Below, one piece after another: positions 6,580-14,824 of a stretch of DNA of 21,014 nt (position 1 is the stretch's first letter; each line of letters opens with the position of its first letter). The stretch lies in the NCBI GenBank assembly GCA_009776565.1, contig WRNQ01000012.1:1-21014 (forward strand). The letters are read 5' to 3'. Made by a program: the position numbers and the translations under genes. Below the pieces are notes generated by a model. That model was not told where the DNA came from and searched no databases. It saw only the letters and a list, made by a program, of their open reading frames with translations. The DNA is from Synergistaceae bacterium (GTDB taxonomy: Bacteria > Synergistota > Synergistia > Synergistales > Aminobacteriaceae).

Positions 6580-9500
6580 ATGGGGACACAAGAAACCCAG
6601 CCTGGTCAGAATACGAATTTGCTTTCGGCGACGCCTGCTCCTGGACCCTCGCCAACGCCTAAATCAACTCCGGGACCTGTGCCAAGTCCAAAGCCAACTC
6701 CGGGACCTACGCCTGCACCACCTTCTACACCTGCGCCGCCTACGCCGCCCACACCAACCGCGCCGCCCGCACCAACCGCACCAACCGCACCGCCCACGCC
6801 AACCGCACCACCTAAACAACCTGCTACACCCGCGACGCCTGCACCACCTGCCCCGCCCACACCGCAACGCCCGGTTCCCGGTTATCCTCCTACATCTCAT
6901 AAAGAGATAGATATTTTTGAAATGTTACAGATACAAGAAAAATCCCCAACACCTTTTGGAGAGAGCATAAAAGATATTGACGCGCTAAATTCAGAAATGA
7001 TTGACGCAGAAGTTCTTGCCCATTTGGCATATATGCCTTTTGGAGAAAAGGACTTGCCAGGTTTCACGAATCATCCTGACGCATTGGAAAGTTATAATGG
7101 TATGACCGTGGGCGAGCTTGTGGACTACTATATTAGTACTATCTCCGGGAATAGGGTATTTAGCGCGCGATTTAAAGGTGATGAATATGAAGCAAACATA
7201 AAGTTTTTAGAAAGTGTAAAAAGCTGCCCGAGATATGCTGATTTGTACATTCTTGAAACCTTCTGCAAAATGGAAGATAATGTGGCGTATCCATTAGGCG
7301 GTACTCAATCCGCGGCATATGTGTTTTCGACGTGCCCGAAACCAAATACCATAGAGGGAAATGCGGCTATTGGCAGCATATATATTGCTTACCGGGGTAC
7401 GGACGCGACTTTGAACGGTTGGAAAGAAGACTTAGTTATGGGCTACTGTGAACCCCAGGCAACAGTGGATCAACGATATTTTACAAATTACGTATTTCAA
7501 GAATACAAAAACGCCGACGTCAGAATGACTGCGCACTCAAAAAGTACTTTCTCCGAGCTTTTAATAGCTAGCGAATTGGCTGAGAGATATCCCAAAAGGA
7601 TAAAAAGTGTTTTCGCACTTGACGGGCCGGGATTTCCTAACAGCATGTTTGATAAAGCAAATAAATCCTTTGAATACATAAAAGATATAACATATTTTAT
7701 TTGCCCGGAAAATTCTATTATTGGGCAAATTGGCTCAATGCCGGCGAAAGCGCCAAAAGAACATATTATCTTTGTAAAATCTGAGGCAAATGACGTCATG
7801 TTCGAACACCTCATATTAAACTGGCGATTTAGCAGTACGACGAAATATAAACTCATTGACTATGCCTGGAGGGGAGGGTATGAACTTGATGGCATTGCCG
7901 CTGGGAAACAATCCGAGTTTTCCAAACTTGTTAATAATATTTTTAGTGTGATACAAAACAACTATCCAGAGAATAAAATGGATTTATTAGGTAGCTCAGT
8001 TTTTAGATTTCTTGGAGAGAGTAACAGCAACTCGGTATGGACCTGGGATTTAGATAATCCTCAAGATGTGCGGAGCTTTAAGGATAATATTATACGAGCT
8101 TTCGGCAGTTTGACAAATGAAGAGATAGAAGCCATCACACTTTTTGTTAAGGTAATCGCAGACGCGCAGATTAGGGACGCCACAGGGAATCCTTTATCCA
8201 TATCAAAAAAGATAAACCTTGTTTTGGAGGCTTTCACAGGCGGGAAGCTCAATTTTGGACAAAACAGGCTTTTAGATATATTCGGATTAATATTAGCAGC
8301 CTTGGATTTTAAAACCTTTGGGAATAGCAGCCGCGTTTTGAAAAACATCACCGCAGACACTGCAGGCTTTGCAGGACTCTTACTAAAAATTCTGCGCGAC
8401 GACGCACAATTTGGGGAAAACTCAACGCTAATAGCGCCGTTACTAAACAACGAATTGAATGAATATAGCGCAATTGAAGCTTTAATTAATGCCTTGCACA
8501 GATATAGCATGTCAAATGATCTTGGAGTTTTTGAAGAGAATTTATTTGCAGCTTTAATTGAATACCACGTATTCCAAAAAGTTCCGGAAGCAACCTCTCC
8601 ATCAGTTAAGCTTGAACTTTTACGAGATATAACCGCAAAAGTTTTTGAAGGTAATATCGAATTGTCTAAGATTATAGATGCGGCTAATGAAATGCTGTGG
8701 GGTCAATTAAATTCCGAAAGCTTGAAAATTATTACAGAGCTGATAAATTCCATTAATACAGGTACCGGAGGCATACATGTTAAAACACCGGAAGGACAAT
8801 CTGATATATATCTGGACGCATATGAAAGTAATTATAATCAAATTCAAATTTTGTACGCCTACTTCAATATATTGAAAGAAGAAGGCTATAAAGAAATTTC
8901 TCTGGCTAACAGAGTATTTGGTTTGTTCAGCTATGATATATTGAAAAGAGAAGGTGATAAAAAAATTACTGTAGCTTACGTAATATTTGAGAATATCAAA
9001 AAAATCGGAATAGATGCCATGAATCGTGTGAATGAAGCAGCGCAAGGCGGAGAAAAATGTATGTATAGTGATTATCTAACCGCAGAAATGTATTGGAAGA
9101 TTTCTGAAACCACACAATTTCCCATAGACAAGAGAGCAGATATATTTCTTGACCCGCCGCAGTCATCACTTGTTGGGATAGAGCCAAAATATCATTCTTT
9201 TACGGAGCTACAGGTAAAAACAGTAAAACAGCCAGAAGCAACAACGCCAAAGATAAACTACAGCACAGATTCTTTTGCCGCTTCGTCTGGTAGCCTTGAG
9301 AAGTATTCTTTAGCCGGATTCGGCAGTAACAAGATATCTGTGAATTTTGGACAAATGCGAAAGGCCAGGGCGACCGTCGAAGATTTACAAAATGAGATTC
9401 AGAGCCGTGTAAAAATAACTGTAAAGGTACGTGAAATGGCAAACGAGGCAAAGAGGCAGTATAGTCAATATTATTATGTTCAAAAAGACGCCGATGATGT

Positions 9501-9630
9501 AATGAAAGCGTGCGAAAAACTGGAAGCGGATACCAGAAAAGTTGCTGAGGAATTAAGGAAAATGGGCTATGGCCTTGGCAAGGTCGTTGAAGGATATATT
9601 GAGCTGGAGAGAGAATTATCGCAACTTTAG
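6580..9630 (+). CDS. Lipase-like T7SS effector (DUF2974/Mbeg1-like hydrolase) with C-terminal helical export domain
   Basis: 1016 residues without a Sec signal. Residues about 17-104 are a Pro/Thr/Ala-rich run of PTPxP-like repeats. Residues about 140-430 show an alpha/beta-hydrolase of the DUF2974 type: IYIAYRGTDATLNGWKED, the nucleophile-elbow region TAHSKSTFSE with Ser320, DGPGF at 348-352, PENSIIG at 376-382, and a likely catalytic His410 in FEHLILNW. Residues 430-820 are helical and of unknown role. A linker starting MYSDYLTAEM (828 on) leads to a helical C-terminal domain (about 920-1016). The usual GxSxG elbow is altered to AHSKS. The order (hydrolase first, export-like helices last) and the flanking lipoprotein and WXG100-like genes match the reversed layout of S. 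aureus TslA. It probably attacks membrane lipids of rival cells; activity is inferred. The start follows AAAGGAAG within the previous gene's end. Confidence 0.75.
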   Translation: MGTQETQPGQNTNLLSATPAPGPSPTPKSTPGPVPSPKPTPGPTPAPPSTPAPPTPPTPTAPPAPTAPTAPPTPTAPPKQPATPATPAPPAPPTPQRPVPGYPPTSHKEIDIFEMLQIQEKSPTPFGESIKDIDALNSEMIDAEVLAHLAYMPFGEKDLPGFTNHPDALESYNGMTVGELVDYYISTISGNRVFSARFKGDEYEANIKFLESVKSCPRYADLYILETFCKMEDNVAYPLGGTQSAAYVFSTCPKPNTIEGNAAIGSIYIAYRGTDATLNGWKEDLVMGYCEPQATVDQRYFTNYVFQEYKNADVRMTAHSKSTFSELLIASELAERYPKRIKSVFALDGPGFPNSMFDKANKSFEYIKDITYFICPENSIIGQIGSMPAKAPKEHIIFVKSEANDVMFEHLILNWRFSSTTKYKLIDYAWRGGYELDGIAAGKQSEFSKLVNNIFSVIQNNYPENKMDLLGSSVFRFLGESNSNSVWTWDLDNPQDVRSFKDNIIRAFGSLTNEEIEAITLFVKVIADAQIRDATGNPLSISKKINLVLEAFTGGKLNFGQNRLLDIFGLILAALDFKTFGNSSRVLKNITADTAGFAGLLLKILRDDAQFGENSTLIAPLLNNELNEYSAIEALINALHRYSMSNDLGVFEENLFAALIEYHVFQKVPEATSPSVKLELLRDITAKVFEGNIELSKIIDAANEMLWGQLNSESLKIITELINSINTGTGGIHVKTPEGQSDIYLDAYESNYNQIQILYAYFNILKEEGYKEISLANRVFGLFSYDILKREGDKKITVAYVIFENIKKIGIDAMNRVNEAAQGGEKCMYSDYLTAEMYWKISETTQFPIDKRADIFLDPPQSSLVGIEPKYHSFTELQVKTVKQPEATTPKINYSTDSFAASSGSLEKYSLAGFGSNKISVNFGQMRKARATVEDLQNEIQSRVKITVKVREMANEAKRQYSQYYYVQKDADDVMKACEKLEADTRKVAEELRKMGYGLGKVVEGYIELERELSQL

Positions 9631-9710
9631 CGATAGCGGAAAGAGCTGCTCACTTTAAGATGTTTGCTTATGGAATATTTTGTGCTAATGCAAAAATGGG
9701 GAGGATAAAA

Positions 9711-9992
9711 GTGGTTACGTCAAGCGGCGTCAAGGACATGTCAGCGACTGTGGCTGATTATAAAAATGCGGTTGTAAGAAAGCATAATCCATATAATGAA
9801 TACACTTTAAAGCTATCATCTGATTGGAAGGGTGATATTGTTGGAGTTTTTAGAGATATGAATAGACGAGTAGGATCTCAGCTGCAAGATATACTCAGAG
9901 TGTATGGCGACATAAATTCTAAGCTTATAAATCTTTCTAAATCATGCAAAAAAGCGGAAGACGAGGAAGACAAGAAGAAAGCCGGGCTATGA
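9711..9992 (+). CDS. WXG100-like small protein, partner of the lipase effector
   Basis: 93 residues from a GTG start at 9711, chosen because GGGGAGG at 9698-9704 lies 6 bases upstream. The longer frame from ATG 9660 has no ribosome binding site. The protein is all-helical in appearance, with DWKGD in the middle (W39-K-G41), the turn that joins the two helices of WXG100 proteins. It ends in a highly charged tail (KKAEDEEDKKKAGL). It lies 80 bases after the lipase gene in the same direction. Small WXG100-like partners bind the helical export domain of T7SSb toxins and escort them to EssC, which is the probable role here with the C-terminal helices of the lipase protein. The gene runs convergently into essC, with about 30 bases between the stops and no strong terminator. 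Confidence 0.7.
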   Translation: MVTSSGVKDMSATVADYKNAVVRKHNPYNEYTLKLSSDWKGDIVGVFRDMNRRVGSQLQDILRVYGDINSKLINLSKSCKKAEDEEDKKKAGL

Positions 9993-10023
9993 AATTTGAA
10001 GAGCGGCTGCTTTCATCTGAAAC

Positions 10024-13000
10024 CTATATTGCTAATTTAACTCCTGAAAGACGGTTTTTTCTTATAAAGTATCCGTCACAGAAGGTGATTTCTTTTTCCT
10101 GCACACTATACGCAAGGCTAACGTTAAATAGGGACTGTTCCCTCACACTGCCAAGCAGGACGCCTGTCTGCTCATTTCTCAACAGTCTGCCAATTTCGGA
10201 ATAATCCGAACTCAGATCATCAAGAGTATCAATGGCAAGTAACACAACTCTCATTCCATGTTCTTTTCTTACAACTCGGGAGAGCAGATTCATTAGATCA
10301 TCATATTCGCTGTCATCCGATACTTCACATATCTTGTCAAAAACAAATACTATCTGCTCCCATGAAGCCATCAATGAAATCACATCCCCGCCGCTCTTTC
10401 TCGTTTCAATAAGTTCCCTACGGCGTTTGTCCAACATTTCCTCAAATTCCGGAATAAAACTTTCTTTGTTAACCCCTGACAAATCGGTTACGTTTTCATT
10501 GTCCATTATGCTGAATAAGCCTGCATTGTTCGAATCCCTGACGAAAAATCGCACATTGCGCAGTGTATTGATCCATGCCGCGGCAATTGTACTTTTTCCG
10601 CATCCCTGCCCTCCTGCAATTATAAATGATGTATAGTCAGCAAAGTTGAGCTCGACCTGCGCAAGGTCACTATCATATAATCCAATTTTAAATGTTGTGC
10701 TTTCATGATTTAGATTCTTTATATCAATTTTGTCCGGCATTACAGGTATAAGCATGGCTTTACGCGTTTCCCCCTCAGCCAGCATTTCTATTATACCGCG
10801 TGTTTGTATAATTTCCGCGCCATCCCGGTATTCAGGCAGCACAGCCTGAAATTCCAGCGGCTTTTCCAATTTGACAAGACCGCGCCCACAAAAGCTTTCA
10901 GGCTCCAGCCCGTCAGTCCGTCCAACAATCTCCGAATAATACTTATCCGTTTGCTCAAATGTTACCGCCATTTTGAAATTTGTGGATAGTTTATATCGTA
11001 TATCGCGTGTAGACACGCCTGTAATTATCAAGTAAACGCCATAGCGAGCCGCGTCTCTGGCAAGCTGAGTTAACTGCTCGTCTACGTCGCTGTATACTTC
11101 AGTCAGGGGCGCATACCCGTCGATCATAACAACTGCGGCAGGCAGCCTAAGACTCTTTTGGCGGTACTCTACAAAACTCTCGACATTTTTCTCCTCAAAA
11201 ATCTGTTTTCTTTTCTCAATCATCAAGAACAAGAACCTGGCAAACTGCCGGATGTTGCGCTCCTGATCTATCGTCAGTACGCCCCCGCAGTGCGGCAGCC
11301 CGGTGAACATCCGCAGCGCCGCCCCGCCCATGTCCATAATATATATATTCACTTCCTCGGGAGTATATCTCTGCGCCAATGACAGGCTCATTGACTTGAG
11401 CAGTGTTGTTTTACCGGTTCCGGAAGCGCCGTAAATAAGTAACCCGCCATCGGAGGCAAAATCGAACACCAGCGGGAACTTGCGCTGCCCGCGCGGGTCA
11501 TCTACAATACCCGCCACAGCCGATAATATGCCGGAAGGTTTAGCCGTCCATTCGTCAGGTAATTCGTTTAAGTAAACGAGTTCTTCAAGAGGCTCAGTCC
11601 ACGGGCCGTCCAATGCCTGAATACCTGCCTCGGAAGCTTTTTCGGTAATGTGCCTGACCATCGTTTCGAGTTGAGTGGGATTCTTTTTATCGGTCGCGGG
11701 GCGTTCACCGCCCATAGGCGGGTAAATCTGAGTTTGCCGACCGTCGATGGACAGGCGGTATATTTTGCTTTCGCTCTTTGCATTCTCCGCCGCGTCCTCC
11801 TCGCTACTAAGTACATAGTCGGCGCCGGAGAATGTCGACTGGAAAAGCTCATATATCTCGTCATTGCCAATTTGTATATACGCCCTGCCCGGTTCACGGA
11901 TAAACGCCGCGTCAGTTTTTTTAAGCACGCCGTTAGAATCGCTTTCCGTTTGGACCTTCAAGCATATCTTGAACTTTGAGTTGCTCCAAATCTGGTCGTC
12001 AACTACCCCGTCGGGCTTCTGTGTAGCTAAAACAAGATGGATGCCAAGGCTGCGCCCGACGCGCGCGGCGCTGACGAGTTCCGTCATAAAATCACGCTGC
12101 TCGTGGTATAATTCCGCAAATTCATCCACAATAATAACTAAATGCGGCATTGGCTTCATATTATAAGGGCGGTTCTCTCCGTAATAAATACGCTGATATT
12201 TATCAATATGGTTTACGCTATGTTCAGCAAGAAGGCTCTGCCTTCGTTTTAATTCGCTGTTTATGGAAAGCATAGCCCTTTTAGTTTGCGCGCCGCCCAG
12301 ATTAGTAATAATTCCCGCTAAATGGGGCATGCCCTTGAAAACGTCAGCCATACCCCCGCCTTTATAGTCAATAAGAACAAAGACAATGTCGTGCGGATGG
12401 AAGTTTATTGCAAGCGATATAATAATGCTTTGCAGCAGCTCGCTCTTTCCCGAACCCGTCGTACCCGCGACGAGCCCGTGTGGGCCGTGCCCGCCATAAC
12501 CCACGTCGTCATGCATATCAAACCTGAACAGCTCTCCTCCGGCGCGCGCGCCAATCGGGACTTCCAAACCGTTATACGCCCGCCTGCCCTTCCAGTTGGC
12601 AAGTACATCGATTTTAGTCAGATCATTTTCTCCCGTCATCTGGCAGAGCGTTATGGATCGTGGCAGCGAAAAAGAGGTTTCAGTCGATTTGATCCGTAGC
12701 GGCGATATTTTCCGGGCCGCCATTTCAAGATTGACAGGATTAAGCGTATCAGGTGTAAAAATATTCTTTTCATTCCTCACCCGATCCATAACTTCGGCGG
12801 TCTTCTCCCTGAGCGTAGCAATTGCACCGCAATGCGCAGGTAAAAAAGCCGCGTGTTCAGCGGTAAATATCGCTGTTACGCCCAAATACCCCGAAGGCTC
12901 GAAAATATACTTGCGGATTGGCGAGTCCTCCAGTATCTCAGGCGCTTCAACGATAAACACATAGTACATGGAGAACACGACGTCTTTGCCCTTTTTATCC

Positions 13001-13920
13001 CTTTCCTTCAAATCGGAATATATCTCGTCAAGCGTCAGTTTTGCCGTATCCTTGCCGCAAATCACCCGCCGCGCCGTGAATGAATCGTTCCACAGATGCG
13101 GCAAAAAACGCGACCACTCCCACAGTTTATACGTTTCATCCCTTGCCAGTAACACAACGCGAACGTTGTCATAGCCGTGATTAGCCGCCAACTGTACCAA
13201 TATGTTGTTTACAAGGCTATTTGTTCTTTCCCTGACGCCGACAACACCGAAAATCTGCGTCGAACGCAAGTCAACACAAACCGGTACGTCCTGTACTTTT
13301 TCGTATTTTAGCGACAGCGTCCTCGGTTCATTCATAAGCGGATCAGTTTCCATCAAGCCCGGGTCACGGGCATCCCGGACACGCAGTGACGCCCGCGCCG
13401 CGCCAATACCCAGCCTGACTGATAAAAAATCTTCAAACCCCGGCGTCCTCTCCCATATACGCGGATCCGTGGGACAAGCAGGATTGGGATTGGTATTCAT
13501 GCGCTCGATACACTCATTCGGCGAAGGGTTAAGCTGCCTTAACGCCCGGGCTTGTTGTTCAGACGCCAGTTTCAATTCAGAATCCTTTTCGGCAATATAT
13601 GCTTTATAAAGTTTGTATCTGCGTTTTTTCTGGTTTGAATGCTTACTAAATTGATGATTAAGGTTAATAAGCGAGCCAATGACCGACAGGCCCGTCATTG
13701 CAAGCGAGCCCAAAATAAATAATGGGTTGCTCATAAACCCGACGCCGGACGACTGCCCCATTAAGAATACCATCACCGTTACGGCAGCCATTGCGAGCGG
13801 CATAATAAAGATTTGAAACCACTGTATTTCCGGTTTCTCACCAATTGACTGCGGGTTTTCTATTTCAATCTCCCCAATCGGGTATTCGGGCATTATTCGT
13901 GGTTGCCTTGAAAATTCCAT
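10024..13920 (-). CDS. essC: EssC-type FtsK/SpoIIIE ATPase of type VIIb secretion, lacking FHA domains
   Basis: 1298 residues from ATG 13920, with AGAGGAA just upstream; an earlier in-frame TTG at 13941 has no ribosome binding site. Two transmembrane helices lie near residues 35-54 and 66-86. Three P-loop ATPase domains follow. Domain 1 has AGTTGSGKSE (Lys492), LIDYKGGGMA and Walker B IIVDEFAEL (Asp599-Glu600). Domain 2 has YGASGTGKTT (Lys837) and a Walker-B-like MIDGY lacking the Glu. Domain 3 has GGQGCGKST (Lys1109) and FVFDK. This is the EssC/YukB plan: a membrane motor that recognises WXG100 and LXG/WXG substrates and drives export. Staphylococcal EssC is about 180 residues longer because of two N-terminal FHA domains, absent here. 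It lies 97 bases after the small helical gene, probably in one operon with the WXG100 protein. Confidence 0.9.
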   Translation of the reverse strand: MEFSRQPRIMPEYPIGEIEIENPQSIGEKPEIQWFQIFIMPLAMAAVTVMVFLMGQSSGVGFMSNPLFILGSLAMTGLSVIGSLINLNHQFSKHSNQKKRRYKLYKAYIAEKDSELKLASEQQARALRQLNPSPNECIERMNTNPNPACPTDPRIWERTPGFEDFLSVRLGIGAARASLRVRDARDPGLMETDPLMNEPRTLSLKYEKVQDVPVCVDLRSTQIFGVVGVRERTNSLVNNILVQLAANHGYDNVRVVLLARDETYKLWEWSRFLPHLWNDSFTARRVICGKDTAKLTLDEIYSDLKERDKKGKDVVFSMYYVFIVEAPEILEDSPIRKYIFEPSGYLGVTAIFTAEHAAFLPAHCGAIATLREKTAEVMDRVRNEKNIFTPDTLNPVNLEMAARKISPLRIKSTETSFSLPRSITLCQMTGENDLTKIDVLANWKGRRAYNGLEVPIGARAGGELFRFDMHDDVGYGGHGPHGLVAGTTGSGKSELLQSIIISLAINFHPHDIVFVLIDYKGGGMADVFKGMPHLAGIITNLGGAQTKRAMLSINSELKRRQSLLAEHSVNHIDKYQRIYYGENRPYNMKPMPHLVIIVDEFAELYHEQRDFMTELVSAARVGRSLGIHLVLATQKPDGVVDDQIWSNSKFKICLKVQTESDSNGVLKKTDAAFIREPGRAYIQIGNDEIYELFQSTFSGADYVLSSEEDAAENAKSESKIYRLSIDGRQTQIYPPMGGERPATDKKNPTQLETMVRHITEKASEAGIQALDGPWTEPLEELVYLNELPDEWTAKPSGILSAVAGIVDDPRGQRKFPLVFDFASDGGLLIYGASGTGKTTLLKSMSLSLAQRYTPEEVNIYIMDMGGAALRMFTGLPHCGGVLTIDQERNIRQFARFLFLMIEKRKQIFEEKNVESFVEYRQKSLRLPAAVVMIDGYAPLTEVYSDVDEQLTQLARDAARYGVYLIITGVSTRDIRYKLSTNFKMAVTFEQTDKYYSEIVGRTDGLEPESFCGRGLVKLEKPLEFQAVLPEYRDGAEIIQTRGIIEMLAEGETRKAMLIPVMPDKIDIKNLNHESTTFKIGLYDSDLAQVELNFADYTSFIIAGGQGCGKSTIAAAWINTLRNVRFFVRDSNNAGLFSIMDNENVTDLSGVNKESFIPEFEEMLDKRRRELIETRKSGGDVISLMASWEQIVFVFDKICEVSDDSEYDDLMNLLSRVVRKEHGMRVVLLAIDTLDDLSSDYSEIGRLLRNEQTGVLLGSVREQSLFNVSLAYSVQEKEITFCDGYFIRKNRLSGVKLAI

Positions 13921-14016
13921 CACGCTTCCTCTGCTTCTCAAAATTTTGTTATGACTGCGTTTCTATTGCCTGCTCTAAAGCCGGATATTTAATCCCACCA
14001 GAAAAACCATACAATT

Positions 14017-14346
14017 TTAGCTCCCAGCCAACATCGACTCGTGATAATTCCTGTCCGAAGATGTTAAGGATTTTTTTTTGTTTTCCAATGCGCTTATTTC
14101 GTTCTTTATTCGGAGCGCCATAGATGATCGGGTATCTTTTGTTTTTTTGTTCAATTTGGATACTTTATCCGCCAGAGAGCTGATATTACTAGGAGATACG
14201 GATCCCGCCACGTCATTCGATAATTGTGCAAACATTGACGTTAGTGTTGAGTCCTTATCGGACATGGTATTCAGCAAGGAACTCATGCTTTTTAGGGTTT
14301 TGAGGTCCTGGTCGATATTCGATATATCTTTACAGTAACAAGGCAT
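14017..14346 (-). CDS. Small helical T7SS-associated protein (DUF5082/LXG-partner-like)
   Basis: 109 residues, rich in Ser, Lys, Asp and Leu with no Trp. It is predicted by eye to form two long helices (about 8-48 and 55-95; SSLADKVSKLNKKTKDTRSS and IKNEISALENKKKSL). AAAGGAG lies 8-9 bases before the ATG. The ATG shares its A with the TAA of the WXG100 gene (TAATG), so translation is coupled. Size, helicity and position between a WXG100 gene and essC fit the small partner proteins encoded with T7SSb toxins, which pair with the toxin's helical domain. The family name is a guess. Its last about 37 bases are repeated upstream of the RHS gene (20139-20175). Confidence 0.6.
   Translation of the reverse strand: MPCYCKDISNIDQDLKTLKSMSSLLNTMSDKDSTLTSMFAQLSNDVAGSVSPSNISSLADKVSKLNKKTKDTRSSMALRIKNEISALENKKKSLTSSDRNYHESMLAGS
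14041..14077. repeat. GTGATAATTCCTGT repeat, copy inside the small helical gene
   Basis: The segment GTGATAATTCCTGTCCG followed by GATGTTA, then GGA and a T run, is repeated with few changes at 20139-20175, and its first 15 bases again at 20119-20133. Here it is the 3' coding end (SLTSSDRNYHE) of the small helical gene, about 120 bases before essC. Confidence 0.65.
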
Positions 14347-14648
14347 TATAGGCTCTCCTTTCCCGCCGCTAAGGCGTTTACGACAGTCAGATCCGCTTCC
14401 TCAGCATTTTTGAGGCTTTCTTTGATAAGTGTACCCAATGCCGCAGTCATATATAAAGCCATAGACGTTTCGTCAGAAACTCTTACTGCACACTCATTGC
14501 AGGAATCTCCACTTGTCCCTTTCCAAGTAGAAGTCAGATCGCTGAATTCCTTTTGAAATTTGCTGTGATACTGTGACAGGGTATCAATTGCTTTATCAAT
14601 TTTTGCCATTGCTTTTGAAAATTCTCTTTTATCATAAAAGATTTCCAT
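14346..14648 (-). CDS. WXG100-family protein (EsxA-like)
   Basis: 100 residues, the textbook WXG100 length, from ATG 14648 with GTGGGGGC 7 bases upstream. An in-frame ATG at 14711 would add 21 residues encoded partly by the minisatellite flank and has no ribosome binding site. The first helix (FSKAMAKIDKAIDTLSQYHS) leads into TWKGTSGDS (W42-K-G44) and then a second helix ending in EESL-like acidic residues. WXG100 proteins form dimers or pair with toxin helical domains and bind the last ATPase domain of EssC. The gene lies between the RHS toxin gene and the small helical gene, all in one direction, so it may serve as the partner of the RHS protein's WXG domain or as a general secreted component. 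Confidence 0.85.
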   Translation of the reverse strand: MEIFYDKREFSKAMAKIDKAIDTLSQYHSKFQKEFSDLTSTWKGTSGDSCNECAVRVSDETSMALYMTAALGTLIKESLKNAEEADLTVVNALAAGKESL

Positions 14649-14695
14649 ATTAATGCCCCCACGTATATTTGTTTTTAATATTTTATGATTACATC

Positions 14696-14794
14696 GCTCC
14701 ATGCGCTCCAAACGCTGCTAACGCTGCTAACGCTGCTAACGCTCCATGCGCTCCAAACGCTACTAACGCTACTAACGCTACTAATGCTCCAAGA
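14696..14794. repeat. 9-bp minisatellite with 45-bp higher-order repeat
   Basis: Eleven 9-bp units beginning GCTNC. The order is GCTCCATGC, GCTCCAAAC, three GCTGCTAAC, then again GCTCCATGC, GCTCCAAAC, and three GCTACTAAC-type units, then a final GCTCCAAGA. So a 45-bp block (14696-14740) was duplicated (14741-14785). It fills most of the gap between the stop of the RHS gene and the WXG100 start. Confidence 0.9.
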
Positions 14795-14824
14795 TTTTGT
14801 TCAACCCTGGCTTCCTTGGCAACT

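Noticed and set aside
6606..6900. Gly/Val- and Arg/Cys-rich open frames on the minus strand
   Set aside because: They are mirror images of the Pro/Thr/Ala-rich coding tract and have no ribosome binding sites.
9660..9710. Longer N terminus (17 extra residues) for the WXG100-like protein after the lipase
   Set aside because: ATG 9660 has no ribosome binding site, while GTG 9711 has a perfect one and gives the usual family length.
9993..10023. Terminator between the convergent lipase operon and essC
   Set aside because: Only a 5-bp palindrome (TTTCA/TGAAA near 10012-10023) without a T run was found; too weak to call.
13202..13609. Several plus-strand open frames of 60-135 codons opposite essC and the RHS gene
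   Set aside because: They lie entirely inside strongly supported minus-strand genes and show no family features.
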